DNA of 53,467 nt, taken from NCBI GenBank assembly GCA_020536535.1, contig JAHLWZ010000872.1, forward strand, positions 9,802-63,268, in the 5' to 3' direction. Origin of the DNA: Pelomyxa schiedti. Its lineage: Eukaryota; Evosea; Pelobiontida; Pelomyxidae. The position numbers were made by a program, and so were the translations under genes. Below, one piece after another: positions 1-10,763 of this stretch. Below the pieces are notes generated by a model that ran no database searches, had not been told where the DNA came from, and saw nothing but the letters and a program-made list of their open reading frames with translations. Positions within the stretch are counted from its first letter, which is position 1, and each line of letters starts with the position of its first letter.

Positions 1-96
1 GCTCAGCAGCTCACTATCACCTGCTCCCACAATCCGCTGTGCCCGTGCCTGCCTCTTGTAAATTTTTGTCCTGATGGTAAAAAAGTTGCTCTTCAT
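1..96 (-). CDS. N-terminus of an unknown protein, cut by window edge
   Basis: An ATG at 96 on the minus strand opens a frame that stays open to the left edge. It encodes a short basic start (MKSNFFTIRTKIYKR) followed by QARAQRIVGAG. I do not recognise the family. The even codon use and lack of stops suggest a first exon, but only 32 residues are visible, so a chance open frame is possible. Confidence 0.35.
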   Translation of the reverse strand, partial: MKSNFFTIRTKIYKRQARAQRIVGAGDSELLS

Positions 97-439
97 GGTT
101 TGTGTACAAAAAAGAAAAAAACATTTCTGTGAGCGATTTTTTCAGGCTAGGTGGCTGAATAAAAAAAACACCAGACCGCCGATCCTGAGCGCTGACAAAG
201 AAAATGACAGCGTTCCGGTCTGTTGATTATTTTATTCAGCCAGGTGAAGAAACAACGGGGCAACTGCAGTTTTGGGAACTTCCCATCAAAAAAATAGGGT
301 TAATTTGTATACTCCTTGTTCCTTGTAGTACCTTTATGTGGTATGTAGTTATGACGCTTATGGAACAAACAAAAAGTGCTTCCCAAACAAGCTCTTCTTT
401 CTCATTTACTCCTCCATGTTGGGGTTGTGGCCAACGAGT
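97..439. other. Spacer between unknown gene and Rab gene
   Basis: No supported gene. The stretch is AT-rich with A-runs at 107-122 and 161-170. It should hold the promoter of the minus-strand gene at the left edge and the 3' untranslated region of the Rab gene ending at 440. Open frames here do not resemble known proteins. Confidence 0.5.
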
Positions 440-1563
440 TCAGCAGCAGGAAGTTTGAGGTGGTGGTGCGTGCCTGGGGACTGTGGTGGGGAAATGATGA
501 GGGTCAGGGCCTCGGCCAAGAATCCCTGTAACCATTTGTGTGAGGGCAGCTTCCACGTTGTTGCCGGTCAGGGCCGAACACTCTCTGTTGAAATTCAATA
601 GAATTTCTATGAGCTGAATGAGAGATTTTTAATTTGGAGATACATATAGGGCATCTGGAATTGGTCTGCAAAGGTTTGTGCTGTCTCGGTTGGAATCAAT
701 CGGCGGCTCTCTAGGTCACACTTGGTGTTGTAAGAATATTGAAATTAACAACGCCAGATACCTTGTTTCCAACGAGCATGTAGCAAACTTCTGGGTTATT
801 ATCGATTCCTTTCAGCCATTGCAAGCAATGGTCAAAAGAATCCTGAGATGTGATATCACTGATTTTATGATTAATAACAGGGTAGTTACTGCGAACCCCA
901 CAATACAATGAAAATGCCAGATGCATTTCTGGTGTCTATATTGAGTCATATTCTCTACAGTACAAAAGAAATAATTACACATTGGCGGCATTGCGCGATG
1001 TGCGATATATCTGTGAGGTAGTTAGTGGTTTTATGATGTATTTAGAACATACCTCTCCTGCCCTGCAGTGTCCCACTAATTATATATGTCATTCCTAAAT
1101 TAGTTGAGGTCAATCAAAATGGCAGGGTGAAACAAGTTCCAGTGTAACAGGCTTTGAGTCAACAACCAGTTTCCGGGGTGTCTATTATAAGTAGAGTTGA
1201 CACATAGGTGAGAGGAAGGAAGCAGGAAAAAGAGTGAGCACGTAAGTAGATGATACACAGTCATCCCTCTTGTACGCTGTTCCATACTGCAAAATCATAA
1301 GCAACTGAGAGTGTAAGAAAGTATCCCCCGCATACAATGCTTCTGGTGTACAAAGATGCTTGTGTTTTAATGAGTTACAGTGAGTAAACACAACAAAGTG
1401 ACACACAGTGTGCAACCAACGACAGCTACAAGCACCAACTTACTTTTTCCAACAGAACAGTCCCCAAGATAAACCACCTTGGCAGAAAATTCCCTACCAA
1501 CGTGTTACTCCAAACTGAAACACAAAGTGATGTCATCACAGTCTACCCGACACCCACGCTCAT
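440..1563 (-). CDS. Rab-family small GTPase (tandem copy A)
   Basis: A split gene for a Rab-type GTPase, which would act as a membrane-trafficking switch. Visible G motifs in order are the P-loop KVVYLGDCSVGK near 1475-1435, G3 WDTAGQER near 1075-1050, a helix with DITSQDSF and WLKGIDNN, G4 GNKCD spanning an intron, and G5 ECSALTGNN. The protein ends in SCC, the double cysteine expected for geranylgeranylation. The G5 motif reads SAL where most Rabs have SAK. A likely first exon is MSVGVG (ATG at 1563), joined by a GT..AG intron to the P-loop exon. The copy upstream at 1625-2634 shares intron positions at G4 and before G5, so the two arose by tandem duplication. The switch I exon is the least certain part. 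Confidence 0.88.
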
Positions 1564-1624
1564 CGTTCGTGATGATGGGAAAAAATACAAAAGTGATGGT
1601 GCTGTTGGTTCAAAGAAAGTGCAT

Positions 1625-2634
1625 TCAAAAACATGAGCTTTTTTGTTCTGGGGGAATTGAGGCTGATGGAGGGGGTCCTTGGTCAAGTATTAGTTTTGCC
1701 ATTTGTGTGAATGCCAAGTCAACATTGTTGCCATTCTTGGCTGAGCATTCGCTGTGTTTGTTTGTTTGTTTGAATTGGTGAGTGAGAAGGTATTGGGAAA
1801 TACATGTAAGGCATCTGCAATTCGTCAGCGAGTTTTTGCGCTGTTTCTATTGGAATGACTCGCTCAGTTTCTAAGTCACTCTGTGAAAAAGATTAGACTC
1901 CACTAACGAAGTGGAACTTACTTTGTTTCCAATCAGTATGCGGCGTCCAGTTGCTGACATGGAATCAAGTTCTTTAACCCAATCACGGCACCGGTCAAAG
2001 GAGTTCTGAGAAGTTACGTCACTGTAAAGCATGTGAATGATTGATGAAGGAGAGGCAATGCCCACAATACAATGAAAATCCCATGTGCTCCCCGGTAATC
2101 TAGGTAACATATTCTGTGTTATCTACAACAACGGCATTTAAAATTAAGGCATACAGCCTGCCATAAGGGACCGGAATCTGGAATTTAAGTTATAAACGCA
2201 GTGGGGATTGAGTGCCGCGATAGTTACCTCTCTTCGCCTCCAGTGTCCCACTATTACCAGGAATTGAATGTTACTAGGTAAAGAGTGTTTCAACAGAATA
2301 CACAACAATTTGCAGCTTGATGCTCGTTGTATCAATGGTTATTTCACGTACTCTCTGACACAACGTTTGCTAATTAGCCAAAACAAAATACTAGGGATTA
2401 CACACGAAGTCTACACCAATAGTGCAGCAAGGGTAATCAAAAGTGTTAAGCTGCAATTGGGATGTAATTATTCAACACAATGGTTTGATTTTAATAAAAA
2501 AAAGGGGGAATGTGCCGTGAATCTGATACTCAACATAGCTAAAAGAAAGTTGAGTTAGTCACACTAAATCACATTCAATCGATCAACACACTTTTGCCGA
2601 CGTTAGTCTCACCAACCGACGTAATTTTGAACAT
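1625..2634 (-). CDS. Divergent Rab-like small GTPase (tandem copy B)
   Basis: A second Rab-type GTPase, only about 60 bp upstream of copy A in the same orientation. It starts MFKITSVGETNVGK (ATG at 2634, P-loop), continues with SIRFTAHS after an intron, then switch I TIGVDF, G3 WDTGGEER, a helix DVTSQNSF...WVKELDS, G4 GNKSD and G5 YIECSAKNGNN. G3 departs from the WDTAGQER consensus: the alanine is glycine and the catalytic glutamine is glutamate, which in Ras-like proteins would be expected to impair GTP hydrolysis. The end reads QKSSCF, with one cysteine two residues from the stop and no CC or CxC. The exon joining P-loop and switch I was not fully resolved. Confidence 0.85.
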
Positions 2635-2842
2635 CCACTCGCTAATCGACATTTCGATTGATGCATGGGATCAACACTCATTAGCAACAAACTAACAACA
2701 AAACGCACCACGGCCTGCTGCCGCTCATTTTTTCTTCTTTTCTTTCGGTTACGAAATTCTACCGTTTCTAAAACCCTCTTGTTATATTAAACAGAGGTGG
2801 AAAACCCACAATCCCTCCATCACTCCATTCCTATTCACAACA

Positions 2843-3699
2843 TCACTTAGAGGAAGCGTAGCTGAACAAGTACTGCTGTTGCTCAGTGAGTGCGGCTGGT
2901 GTACCCACAAGGAACATGAACAGCTGGGTTCCCACACCAGACGCCGGAGTGCCCGCGTTGTTGTACCGCCACGCCATTTCCACTGTCATCCAGGCCTTGA
3001 GGCACCCTGTGGCTGCCCAGAATGCCAGCGGGGCAGCCGGCGGCGAGTGAGGGGTTCCAGTCTGTGAGGCAAGGAATATGATGCACGGGCACTGCACAAG
3101 GGCTCCGCTAAGTGCCGCACGGTGCTTCATAAGTTCGATACTATCGAATTCTCTTCCGTCAATTCCTTTGGCCTGGTTGCATGTTAGTGCTTACGGGATT
3201 GTAACCCCTTTTTTTTTTTTTTTTTTTTTTGAGTTAGGGGCTTCTTGTGTCGGTTATTCGCTAAATAGTGTGCAAACTATTTAAGTGTTTGAATAGGGAC
3301 CCATACCGCGCTGAGCTTCATGACCATTCTCTTGACGTCCTCCAGCACCTTCTGTGACAAGCCATTGGACGATGTGACGTCGAACCTATCCCACTGGAAC
3401 TCGGCCCTCGAGGACATCGCCAGCCTGCCCCACGCCCCGCCGCCCCACACGGCCGGGTCCGGCTCGCCCTGCCTTGCCCCCTCCCCCTCCCCCTCCCCCA
3501 CACCCTCCGGCCGCGGGTCAGCCGCCTCGGTTGTGGCCGCGGTGTTGGCGGCGGGGGTGGTGGCGGCGGGGGTGCCGCGGCCCCACAGCGACTGCATGGA
3601 CGCCGTGGTGGACGCGGCCGACGGGGGAGGCGGTGGTGTCTGCGAGGCCGACGATGAGGACGACGAGGCGGGTGGTTGGTTACCAGTGGGTCTCCCCAT
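2843..3699 (-). CDS. Unknown protein with Ser/Pro-rich N-terminus
   Basis: Two exons. The first (ATG at 3699) encodes a low-complexity Ser/Pro/Ala/Gly-rich region, then an ordered stretch with WDRFDVTSSNG and VLEDVKRMVMKLSA. A donor at about 3314 and an acceptor near 3172 join it to AKGIDGREFDSIELMKHR, followed by hydrophobic, Ala/Gly/Thr-rich sequence to the stop at 2843. I do not recognise a family. The second exon is hydrophobic enough for helix packing but shows no clear transmembrane segment. The intron contains a 22-nt T run on the plus strand. The contrast between disordered and ordered halves and the good splice sites support a real gene. Confidence 0.6.
3209..3230. repeat. 22-nt poly-T tract in an intron
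   Basis: An uninterrupted run of 22 T on the plus strand (poly-A on the coding strand) lies in the intron of the gene at 2843-3699. Length may be unreliable in sequencing. Confidence 0.95.
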
Positions 3700-3849
3700 G
3701 CCAGGCCTGCTCCTTGTTGTTGTTGTTTGTGTTGGCTTTTGTTTTTTTCCCCCCTGTTACGCGAAGTTTTCGTTTCGTTTTTTTATTCACAAAGGTCCAA
3801 GGGGGTTATGTTTGGGCATTGGGGTTCCTTTCGAGGAACTCTGTAGTAT

Positions 3850-4664
3850 CTAGCTCGTCTTGAAGAAGAGTATGGTGGTGTCCTTGGTAACAGCACATTG
3901 TATGAAGGTGTAGCCTTCTGTCTCTTTGGCGTTTATGATGCGTTGTAGGGCCTCATCGCGTAGGGTGGAGTTTTTGAGTGTAACAACTTCAGTGTGGTAT
4001 TCGGATTCCTGCGTTTTTTGATATGCTATGTGAGACAGTGGATTTTTAAAAAAGTTATATGACCTTCTCAAATATCTTTCCTCTCGGCAATAGGACACCG
4101 TAGTGCGCAGCTTCTTTATAAATGGCATCCATGTGGATGTGAGCTGGGACGTGGAAGTTCCCAGTACGCAGCCATTCAAGGACGTATCTTAGCGCCTGGT
4201 CAGGGAATAAAAGGTACAGAGAGGAACGGAAAGAGGAGGAAAAATGCATACTCGAATAAAGTGGGGTCTCGATCAATAAATATATATCCTTTAGCATCAC
4301 GAACACAACGAATTCTTCCAGACAATACACCAGTAAAGTAATTGTTTCGCTTAGCCCCTGTAGTTAACATCTATTATTTAACGAGCGGATGAAGAAAATA
4401 TAATAACCTGGTTCCGGGGACACCCTCCTCAGAGATGCCGCTGTAGTTTCAAATCTGAGTGTGCGTTTTAGACGCGAACAACCGGAAAAGAAAGAGAAAG
4501 ATCCAAAAACAAAAACAAAACAACCACAACCTCCTGCCGCCAACGTTGAATTTTACAATGTCGTCAGGAGAGGGTATCACATCGTCATCCTCGGGCCCCC
4601 CTGGTGTCGCCACAGCCGACGATGTTGTCAGCGGCGTCTCCGCATCCCTCTCCCTTCGCGACAT
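3850..4664 (-). CDS. KCTD-like BTB/T1-domain protein
   Basis: About five exons encode a BTB domain of the potassium-channel T1/KCTD class, usually an oligomerisation module or cullin-3 adaptor. The start is MSRRERDAETPL, an acidic linker, then the T1 opening VKFNVGGRR. Later exons give FETTAASL, VLSGRIRCVRDAKG, IFIDRDPTLFEYVLEWLRTG and IYKEAAHYGVLLPRG, all typical T1 elements. A short C-terminal exon (ESEYHTEVV...ILFFKTS) has no recognised domain. The intron before YVLEWLRTG uses donor GTATGC and the acceptor ...GCTAAG. No channel helices are present, so it is cytosolic. An additional upstream exon starting near 4922 (MATDANALPLQSVG) is possible, because it ends at a strong GTGAGT donor and can be spliced in frame. 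Confidence 0.87.
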
Positions 4665-4978
4665 ACCGTCGTTTGTTTCGTTTTTGTGTTTTTTTGGGAA
4701 ATGATCAGATCTCTGAATTGATCAATTCTCAAGTTCAGATGCCACCCTGGGTGGCAGTAATTGCCCGCAAACAATGTGCCATGTAACTCCAGAAATACAA
4801 CTTAATTTTCCAAACAACTCACTGTCCGATAATGAACTCGGACTTCCCCATTCGGAATCAACATCATCAAACTCACTTAAGCCCACTGATTGAAGTGGTA
4901 ACGCGTTGGCGTCCGTTGCCACATTTTGCTAGCTCCAGAGCTGTACAAGTGGTTGCGAGGAGGAGTGCGCAGCGAGGG
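4665..4978. promoter_or_regulatory. Divergent promoter region, KCTD-like gene and receptor gene
   Basis: The spacer separates two divergently transcribed genes and must contain both promoters. It also carries a minus-strand open stretch (4922-4818) that ends in a consensus donor and may be a 5' exon of the KCTD-like gene. No specific promoter motif could be identified. Confidence 0.45.
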
Positions 4979-6274
4979 ATGACGTTGAGTGACTCGCAAC
5001 AAACCGTGATCCTCGGAATAAGGATCGCGAACTCCTTTCTGTCTCTGTTTGGCACGTGCTACGTGCTGTTTAGTTCGCTGGTCTTCAGGCAGTTCAGGGG
5101 GCTGTCATCGCGTCTCGTTTTGTATTTGATGGCCTCGTCTGGGGCTGCTGCCGCTGTAAATTTGATGGGACTTGGTATTTTTTTTACGATTTAACCCCTC
5201 TTTGCGCTAATGTGAAATAGGCATTGGCATAAACCCAACTGAGACGCCATTGTGTAAGGCCCAAGGGGTCACCCTGCAATTTTTTCAGCAGGTAGATGGA
5301 TAATTTCAGGGTTTCCACCAATTCAAACAACAGGCACAATTCTTGTGGGTTTGTGCAATCGCTATACACCTTTTTATTGGACTTGTGCTACACAAACACC
5401 CAAAGCGTATTTATGAAATTACCTGTCATATTGTAATTTGGACTCTCGCATCCATTTATACCATCCTTCCTGCAACCACTAAGTAATTCATCCTTTTAGA
5501 CCCTCTTCACTTCAACTAATCCTTTTACGCAGAGACTATGGCCCAGCAGGAGTCTGGTAACAATATTAATTCCTAAAGCAGTATCCTCTTTAACTAGTAT
5601 CTCACAGGTGCTGGATAAAAGGAGAAGATGACGATAAGTCAGGATTCATATGGCGGCTTGCAGTTTTTTACATACCACTCTTTAGCTACGTTTTACTTGT
5701 ATTCGTTATTTACGGAATGTCATTCCGGGCTGCCCAACGAGTTTTCCGGAAAGTCTCCATTGGGGATATTCTTTGTTCCAAGAAAAAGACTCCTGGCTTA
5801 GCTATACTACAACGGCTAGCAATCTATCCATTGATTTTTGTTGTTGTTTGGCTTTTCCCTGTTATAAATAGGATTCAAGTAAGTCTTTGTCTCTTGAAAC
5901 TTTTTTTTTAATAATTGTTTATTTTCATTAAAAGAACTGGATAAACCCCGACGACGAGGTAGCCTTTTCTTTGTCTCTCAATACACTCACTTTGCCAGAT
6001 ATTCGGACTAGTCTTGATGCAAGTGCTTACAGCACCACTGTTTGGGTTCTGGAACAGTGTCTTTTACTCTCTAGACATCGCACTCGGCACGCGGTACCTC
6101 AATGCCCTCCGAAGAAGAAGGATATGTACATGCTGTGTTGGCACCGAACTAGAGATGGTAGAGCAAGATGACTTTGCAGACAACTATCTCGTTGATATGG
6201 ACCTTACATCAGCCTCCAGTGCTACTGGTGACACTCCCAAATCCTCTGTTGTACCCAGCATCAGTGTAACATAA
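4979..6274 (+). CDS. cAMP-receptor-like (Dicty_CAR type) seven-helix receptor
   Basis: A plasma-membrane receptor with about seven predicted transmembrane segments in six or so exons. The start MTLSDSQQTVILG leads to TM1 (FLSLFGTCYVLFSSLVF) and the family signature SRLVLYLMAS in TM2. Exon 2 has PLCKAQGVTLQFF, matching the family's conserved extracellular cysteine and following helix. Exon 3 has FLWVCAIAIHLFIGLVL and the next helix IVIWTLASIYTIL. Later come GWIKGEDD, WRLAVFYIPLFSYVLLVF, a basic loop, LAIYPLIFVVVWLFPV and a last helix with LMQVLTAPLFGFWN. A cytosolic tail rich in Cys, Arg and acidic residues ends at 6274. In Dictyostelium such receptors couple to G proteins; the ligand here is unknown. 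The start was chosen because it directly precedes TM1 and fits family length. Confidence 0.85.
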
Positions 6275-6587
6275 ACGTCCAACTGCTTCAGCACCAGCAC
6301 AGCAAACTATGTCCTTTCCTGTACACACTACCACTGAATCCATGTAAAAAAAAAGGCACAAGAATGCCAACTGCAGTTTCATTAAACTATTTCTCCCAAA
6401 CCCTGGTATTTGTCATTCCCACAACCCAGTATTCAGGGGAAAAACGAACTCGGAAAAGAAACGAAACACAGTTGAACGTGGTGGTGGTGGAAGGGCCACG
6501 CACAAGTCCCACCCTCTGCAACATTGTGGGAATTTAAGTTACGCAACTTAAAGGCTTTTTTTTTTCCCTCACTATGTTGGGGTTTCG
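6275..6587. other. Convergent 3' ends of receptor and saccharopine-DH-like genes
   Basis: The two genes converge here, so this stretch should hold both 3' untranslated regions. A-rich runs at 6346-6355 and a T-rich run at 6556-6566 could relate to polyadenylation on either strand. No gene is supported. Confidence 0.5.
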
Positions 6588-8325
6588 TTAGAGAGCCTCT
6601 ATGTTGAATTGCCACTTGACATTCCTGGCTCTCATTTGTTCTGTGTAGTGCAGGAACAGGTTCTCGTGGAATCCAATACATTCAGGAGGGTGAACTCCAG
6701 GAACGGCATATTGTCCCATCAGAACCATTCGTGCAACAACGGCACATGTGCAACCTGTGGTAACTGACATGGACGACCGCGGGAATGGGAGCGCGTAGTC
6801 AGTTGTCTGGTACAGGTCGAAGGTAACTTTGCAACGGCGGCCTGGGAAACCACTTTTATCGTTTCCGGTACCAATCAGTTGAACCCGCATTATCTTTTTG
6901 TGGTATAAGAATATGAACACCAGGGAATGGGGCATACTGTGCATTCCGGTTCTGTGACAAGATTCTGTTTCCAATGAGGAAGCAAAAGATGTGAAGTGAA
7001 ATCGTCCGGAATGATAGTTTGACCCTATTGTTAGGTTAATTGTGAGGGTAGCACTGAGTCGGGTGTCAACCGTGCTTGTGATCGTAATTGGTTTGCTACT
7101 AAGGAAACCTGCTTCGCGCAGGGAAAGAACAAAGTTTTGGTGTCCAGGCCATCTTAATGTCTTCTCTTTCTTGACGAGGTGTGAGGAAAAGGTCATAGTA
7201 AAATCCTTAGTTATACCATGTTCTTTGCAATTGGATTCTTGGCAATGGATCGGAGGCCATCTGTAATGAATGCCTCCATTTCTCTATTTCCAGGAACCAT
7301 GGGGAGGCGTATTGTTTCGAGCTCCGACAAAGCTGGCACTTGGACAGCCTGTAGAAATAAAAAGAAGCTCAAAGAAGGAACGGGAAAGTACTTTTCCGTT
7401 TTGGATAATGGTAGACTCCCGAGTGTACTCTGAAAAGACATCGTGAGGGCACCAAGGAGCCTTGTAGTTAAATGGTGGCTTGGGGTTCTGTGGAATTCCA
7501 CCAATGTACATGACACACTCTTCGCAGGCATCTGGCAAGAAAAACATCGATCCGTAGGCACTCACTTTTATGGTAAGAAGGTAGGATAGGAAAAAGGGGA
7601 CAACTCATATGAGACATTCCAGGGGCAACTCCACAGTCGCAGATTACTGTAATGCCCTTGGCTTTTGCCTTGGAGTCAAGCTGTGTGTAGTCTTGCTGTT
7701 CCCAGAAATGTCAGATCACGGAACAAGAAGCAGGAGTAAACCTCCATGAACGAAATGTCGACATAGTTCTTCCCAGCCTCCACAACAGCGTTAAGTGCAT
7801 TAAAACCTAAGCCAGATGGTAGAGCACCAACAACCATGTCAAATGGCTTTGCCGCAGCCACAATTGCAGCTCTATTGGATAGATCCATAGGCAATTTGCG
7901 AATCCGGGGATAAACTGATGCAATGTTAGATAGAGTCCTAATCCAAAAAAAAAAAAAAAACCCCACAACAGCTATCAACCAAAAAACCTCAAACAACATC
8001 CCATTATTTAAAACAACATATTCGTACACATACGTTTTTGCAAAGCGGACAAAGTGTCAGGCCTGCCATCAGCAACAGTAACAGATATGAGGGGGTCGCG
8101 GCTGAGATCCCCAGCCATCACTCCTCCCACAAGTCCCCCGCCCAGAACAAGAACGTTCTTGGTCCCTACTCAAACCCCGTCAACATGCGCGAAAGTTGAC
8201 GCTTTGTTTCGTCTGCCGAAACCACGCTAAAAGAATGCCGCGAATTGAAGTGTAGTTTAACCTGTGATGTGTGCCCCGATGTTGTCCACCCGCCGTAGCA
8301 CCGCCGATTCCCTCGTCGCTGCCAT
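6588..8325 (-). CDS. Saccharopine dehydrogenase-like oxidoreductase
   Basis: A multi-exon gene for an NAD(P)-dependent enzyme of the saccharopine dehydrogenase/lysine dehydrogenase family, closer to the bacterial-type branch. The first exon is MAATRESAVLRRVDN; a GT..AG intron joins it to the Rossmann strand TKNVLVLGGGLVGG. Further exons encode PFDMVVGALPSGLGFNALNA, VVEAGKNYVDISF, ITVICDCGVAPGMSHM, then MYIGGIPQNPKPPFNYKAP, EYTRESTIIQNG, PALSELETIRLP, EAFITDGLRS and EKTLRWPGH. The C-terminal exon is intact to the stop at 6588. The family interconverts amino acids and 2-oxoacids with NAD(P)H, for example saccharopine and lysine or glutamate; which substrate is used here cannot be told. It is probably cytosolic, as no targeting peptide is seen. 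Confidence 0.85.
7945..7960. repeat. 16-nt poly-A in an intron
   Basis: A run of 16 A on the plus strand sits just upstream of the exon encoding LSNIASVYPRIRKLP of the saccharopine-dehydrogenase-like gene, serving as its polypyrimidine tract on the coding strand. Confidence 0.9.
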
Positions 8326-8562
8326 TCTTTGTTTTCTCTGATTTCTCTTTCGCCGAAAGCCCCCAGATCGGACAAAACAGAATCTCTGCAGGACTCCTCG
8401 TCGACGACGTTACACACTGTTTGGGAGAGGAGGAGCACTCGAAGCAAATATAACTAACTTTAGAGTTCCAACAGACCGACAGTTCCAGAGGAGAAACCCC
8501 CATCAGAACTCAGGCGTCTTTTCACCGTGGTTTCGCCGAAACAGAACAAAAGAAAAGGACAG
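8326..8562. promoter_or_regulatory. Divergent promoter region, saccharopine-DH-like and UGDH
   Basis: About 240 bp separate the start codons of two divergent metabolic genes, so both promoters must lie within or overlap it. No specific motif was identified. Confidence 0.45.
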
Positions 8563-10630
8563 ATGTCGAGCAGCTGTGCTGTCAGCGGTGGGGCGGCGGC
8601 GGTGGCGGTGGCGGTGGCGGTGGCGGTGAAGACGCGAATGTGTTGCATTGGTGCTGGGTACGTCGGCGGTCCCTCGTCCGCCGTCTTCGCCGACCGGTGC
8701 CCCGACGTCGACGTCGTGGTAGCCGACCTCAACGCGGACCGCGTGGACGCCTGGGTCCGCGGCTCCCGCATCGCCGCCGACGCGGTCTCGTCGTCTGGCA
8801 CCAAGGAGGACGTGGGGCGCGGGCTGGCCGAGGCGGAGGGCGTGCTGCCCATGTACGAGCCGGGGCTGGCCGAGGTGGTGGGGCGGGCCACGGTGCGAGG
8901 CAACCTGCGGTTCACGACGGAGGTGGGGCCCGCCGTCGCCGGCGCCAGGATCGTACTGCTGTGCGTCAACACCCCAAATAAGGAGTACGGAACATCGGTG
9001 TGTATGATGATGACGTTGTTGTTGAGCGAACAACTTGTTATTATGGGATTATGAGTTATTATTGTTGTGTGTGTAAGTGATGGGGAAAAAAAAAATCTAA
9101 GTAGGACAGTGTATTGCGCAAAGAAATACTTATGAAAATAATATAACAGTAAAAAAACCAAGGAGTAATTTTTAAGTATCTGTTGAATGGAATTGTGATC
9201 ATACTAACTGGGTTAGGGAGTGGGTGGGTATGATCTCACGTCTTACGAGTCGGCAGCCAGGTGTGTTGCGCAGAATGCCGTACACGATATGATTGTGGTG
9301 GAGAAATCTACTGTGCCTGTGCGGACAGCTGACGTCATCGAGACGGTATTGGCGGCAAACGTTAGGGACAAGTCCATCAAGTTCGATGTACTTTCAAGTC
9401 CGGAATTTCTTGCTGAAGTAAACGCACCCACTTTTTTCTTACAATTATGGGCTAACAACTCAAAAGGGTACTGCAATACACAACCTTGAAACTCCGGATA
9501 GGGTACTTATTGGGTGCCATGATACCCCATCTGGCCACCTAGCTGAAGAAGAGCTTGCTGCAGTTTACAGGTTTCGAAACAAACATACATTCAACCACTA
9601 ATACCTGATAGGAAATGGATACCCCAGGAAAAGATAGTTGTTACCAAAATTTGGAGCAGCGAACTTAGTAAACTGGCTGCCAACGCACTTCTTGCGCAAA
9701 GAATTTCCTCGATCAACGCTTTCTCTGCCTTATGTGAAGCTTCTGGGGCCGACGTTCAAGGTTTCCCCGACAATTTTTGTTTTCTTCCCAACAAAAACCA
9801 GAGGTTGCTAGGGTTGTGGGAATGGATACACGCATAGGACCGTACTTTTTGAATAGCAGTGTGGGATTTGGTGGTTCATGTTTTGGAAAAGATTTGCAAG
9901 GTCTTATATACCTCTGTGAATCCTACCACCTCCACGAGGTTGCCGAGTATTGGAGACAGGTCGAGGTTACTGACAACTTACCTATGTTAAGCTTGTTTTA
10001 GGTTCTGAAAATCAATAACTACCAAAAGAAGAGATTTTCCGCAAAAATCATTTCTACAATGTTCGGGACTGTGAGAAACAAAACTGTATGAGAGATTGGT
10101 TTTTTTTTCCTTTCAAACGCACTGACTCTCTCCTAGATATGTATCCTTGGGATGGCTTTCAAGAAGAATACAGGAGATACCAGAGATAGTGCTGCATTAG
10201 ATGTCATCCAGCACCTGCTTGCTGACCACGCTAATATAGTAGCTTATGACCCCAAGGTACAGTTTAATACCAATTTTCGGTATTAAGCTCATATAGGTTC
10301 CTATTAGCGAGATAAAGACCATGTTTCCTGCAGTCAAGTGCACCACTGACCCATATGAAGCTGCTTGTGGTTCTGATGCTGTTGCGGTCTTAACTGAGTG
10401 GGATGTTTTCAAGGTAATCACACCACTACCTCCATTCCTATCTCCAACTTTCATTGATTTCCAAACAACAGACCTTAGACTACACCCGCATATACAACTC
10501 AATGAGGCGCCCGGCATTCGTATTTGATGGGCGGAATATACTCAACCACACCGCACTCCGTGATATAGGGTTCACAGTCTATGCAATTGGTAAACCCACA
10601 ACAACAGTAGCATGCACACACAGTTCGTGA
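8563..10630 (+). CDS. UGDH: UDP-glucose 6-dehydrogenase
   Basis: The enzyme oxidises UDP-glucose to UDP-glucuronate with two NAD+, supplying sugar for glycans. Exon 1 has the NAD-binding [14 protein letters not shown], then [12 protein letters not shown] and [11 protein letters not shown]. Later exons give [79 protein letters not shown] and the active-site [16 protein letters not shown] with the catalytic cysteine. [36 protein letters not shown] and [13 protein letters not shown] complete the C-terminal UDP-binding domain. The stop is at 10630. An unusual alternating Val/Ala run near the N-terminus comes from a GGCGGT repeat. An in-frame ATG at 8527 could add 12 residues; the second ATG fits family length better. 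Confidence 0.95.
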
Positions 10631-10763
10631 AGAATTCGGCAACCAAAACCCATAGGGTACCACACAACCAATCACAGCCAAAACAAAATAAAATAATTGT
10701 ATGAGGCAATGACTCGTCAACACAAACAAGATAACATCAACAATAGTAGTAACAGTCACTGAC

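Noticed and set aside
3154-3169. TTCCGTCAATTCCTTT, identical to the universal small-subunit rRNA primer site
   Set aside because: No other rRNA conserved segments surround it, and it lies within a coding exon reading KGIDGREF. A chance 16-nt match.
3320-3853. Long plus-strand open frame over a GC-rich stretch
   Set aside because: It is the antisense of the Ser/Pro-rich first exon of the minus-strand gene; low stop density follows from GC content.
8460-9161. Long minus-strand open frames opposite UGDH exon 1
   Set aside because: Antisense of a GC-rich coding exon; UGDH motifs fix the plus strand as coding.
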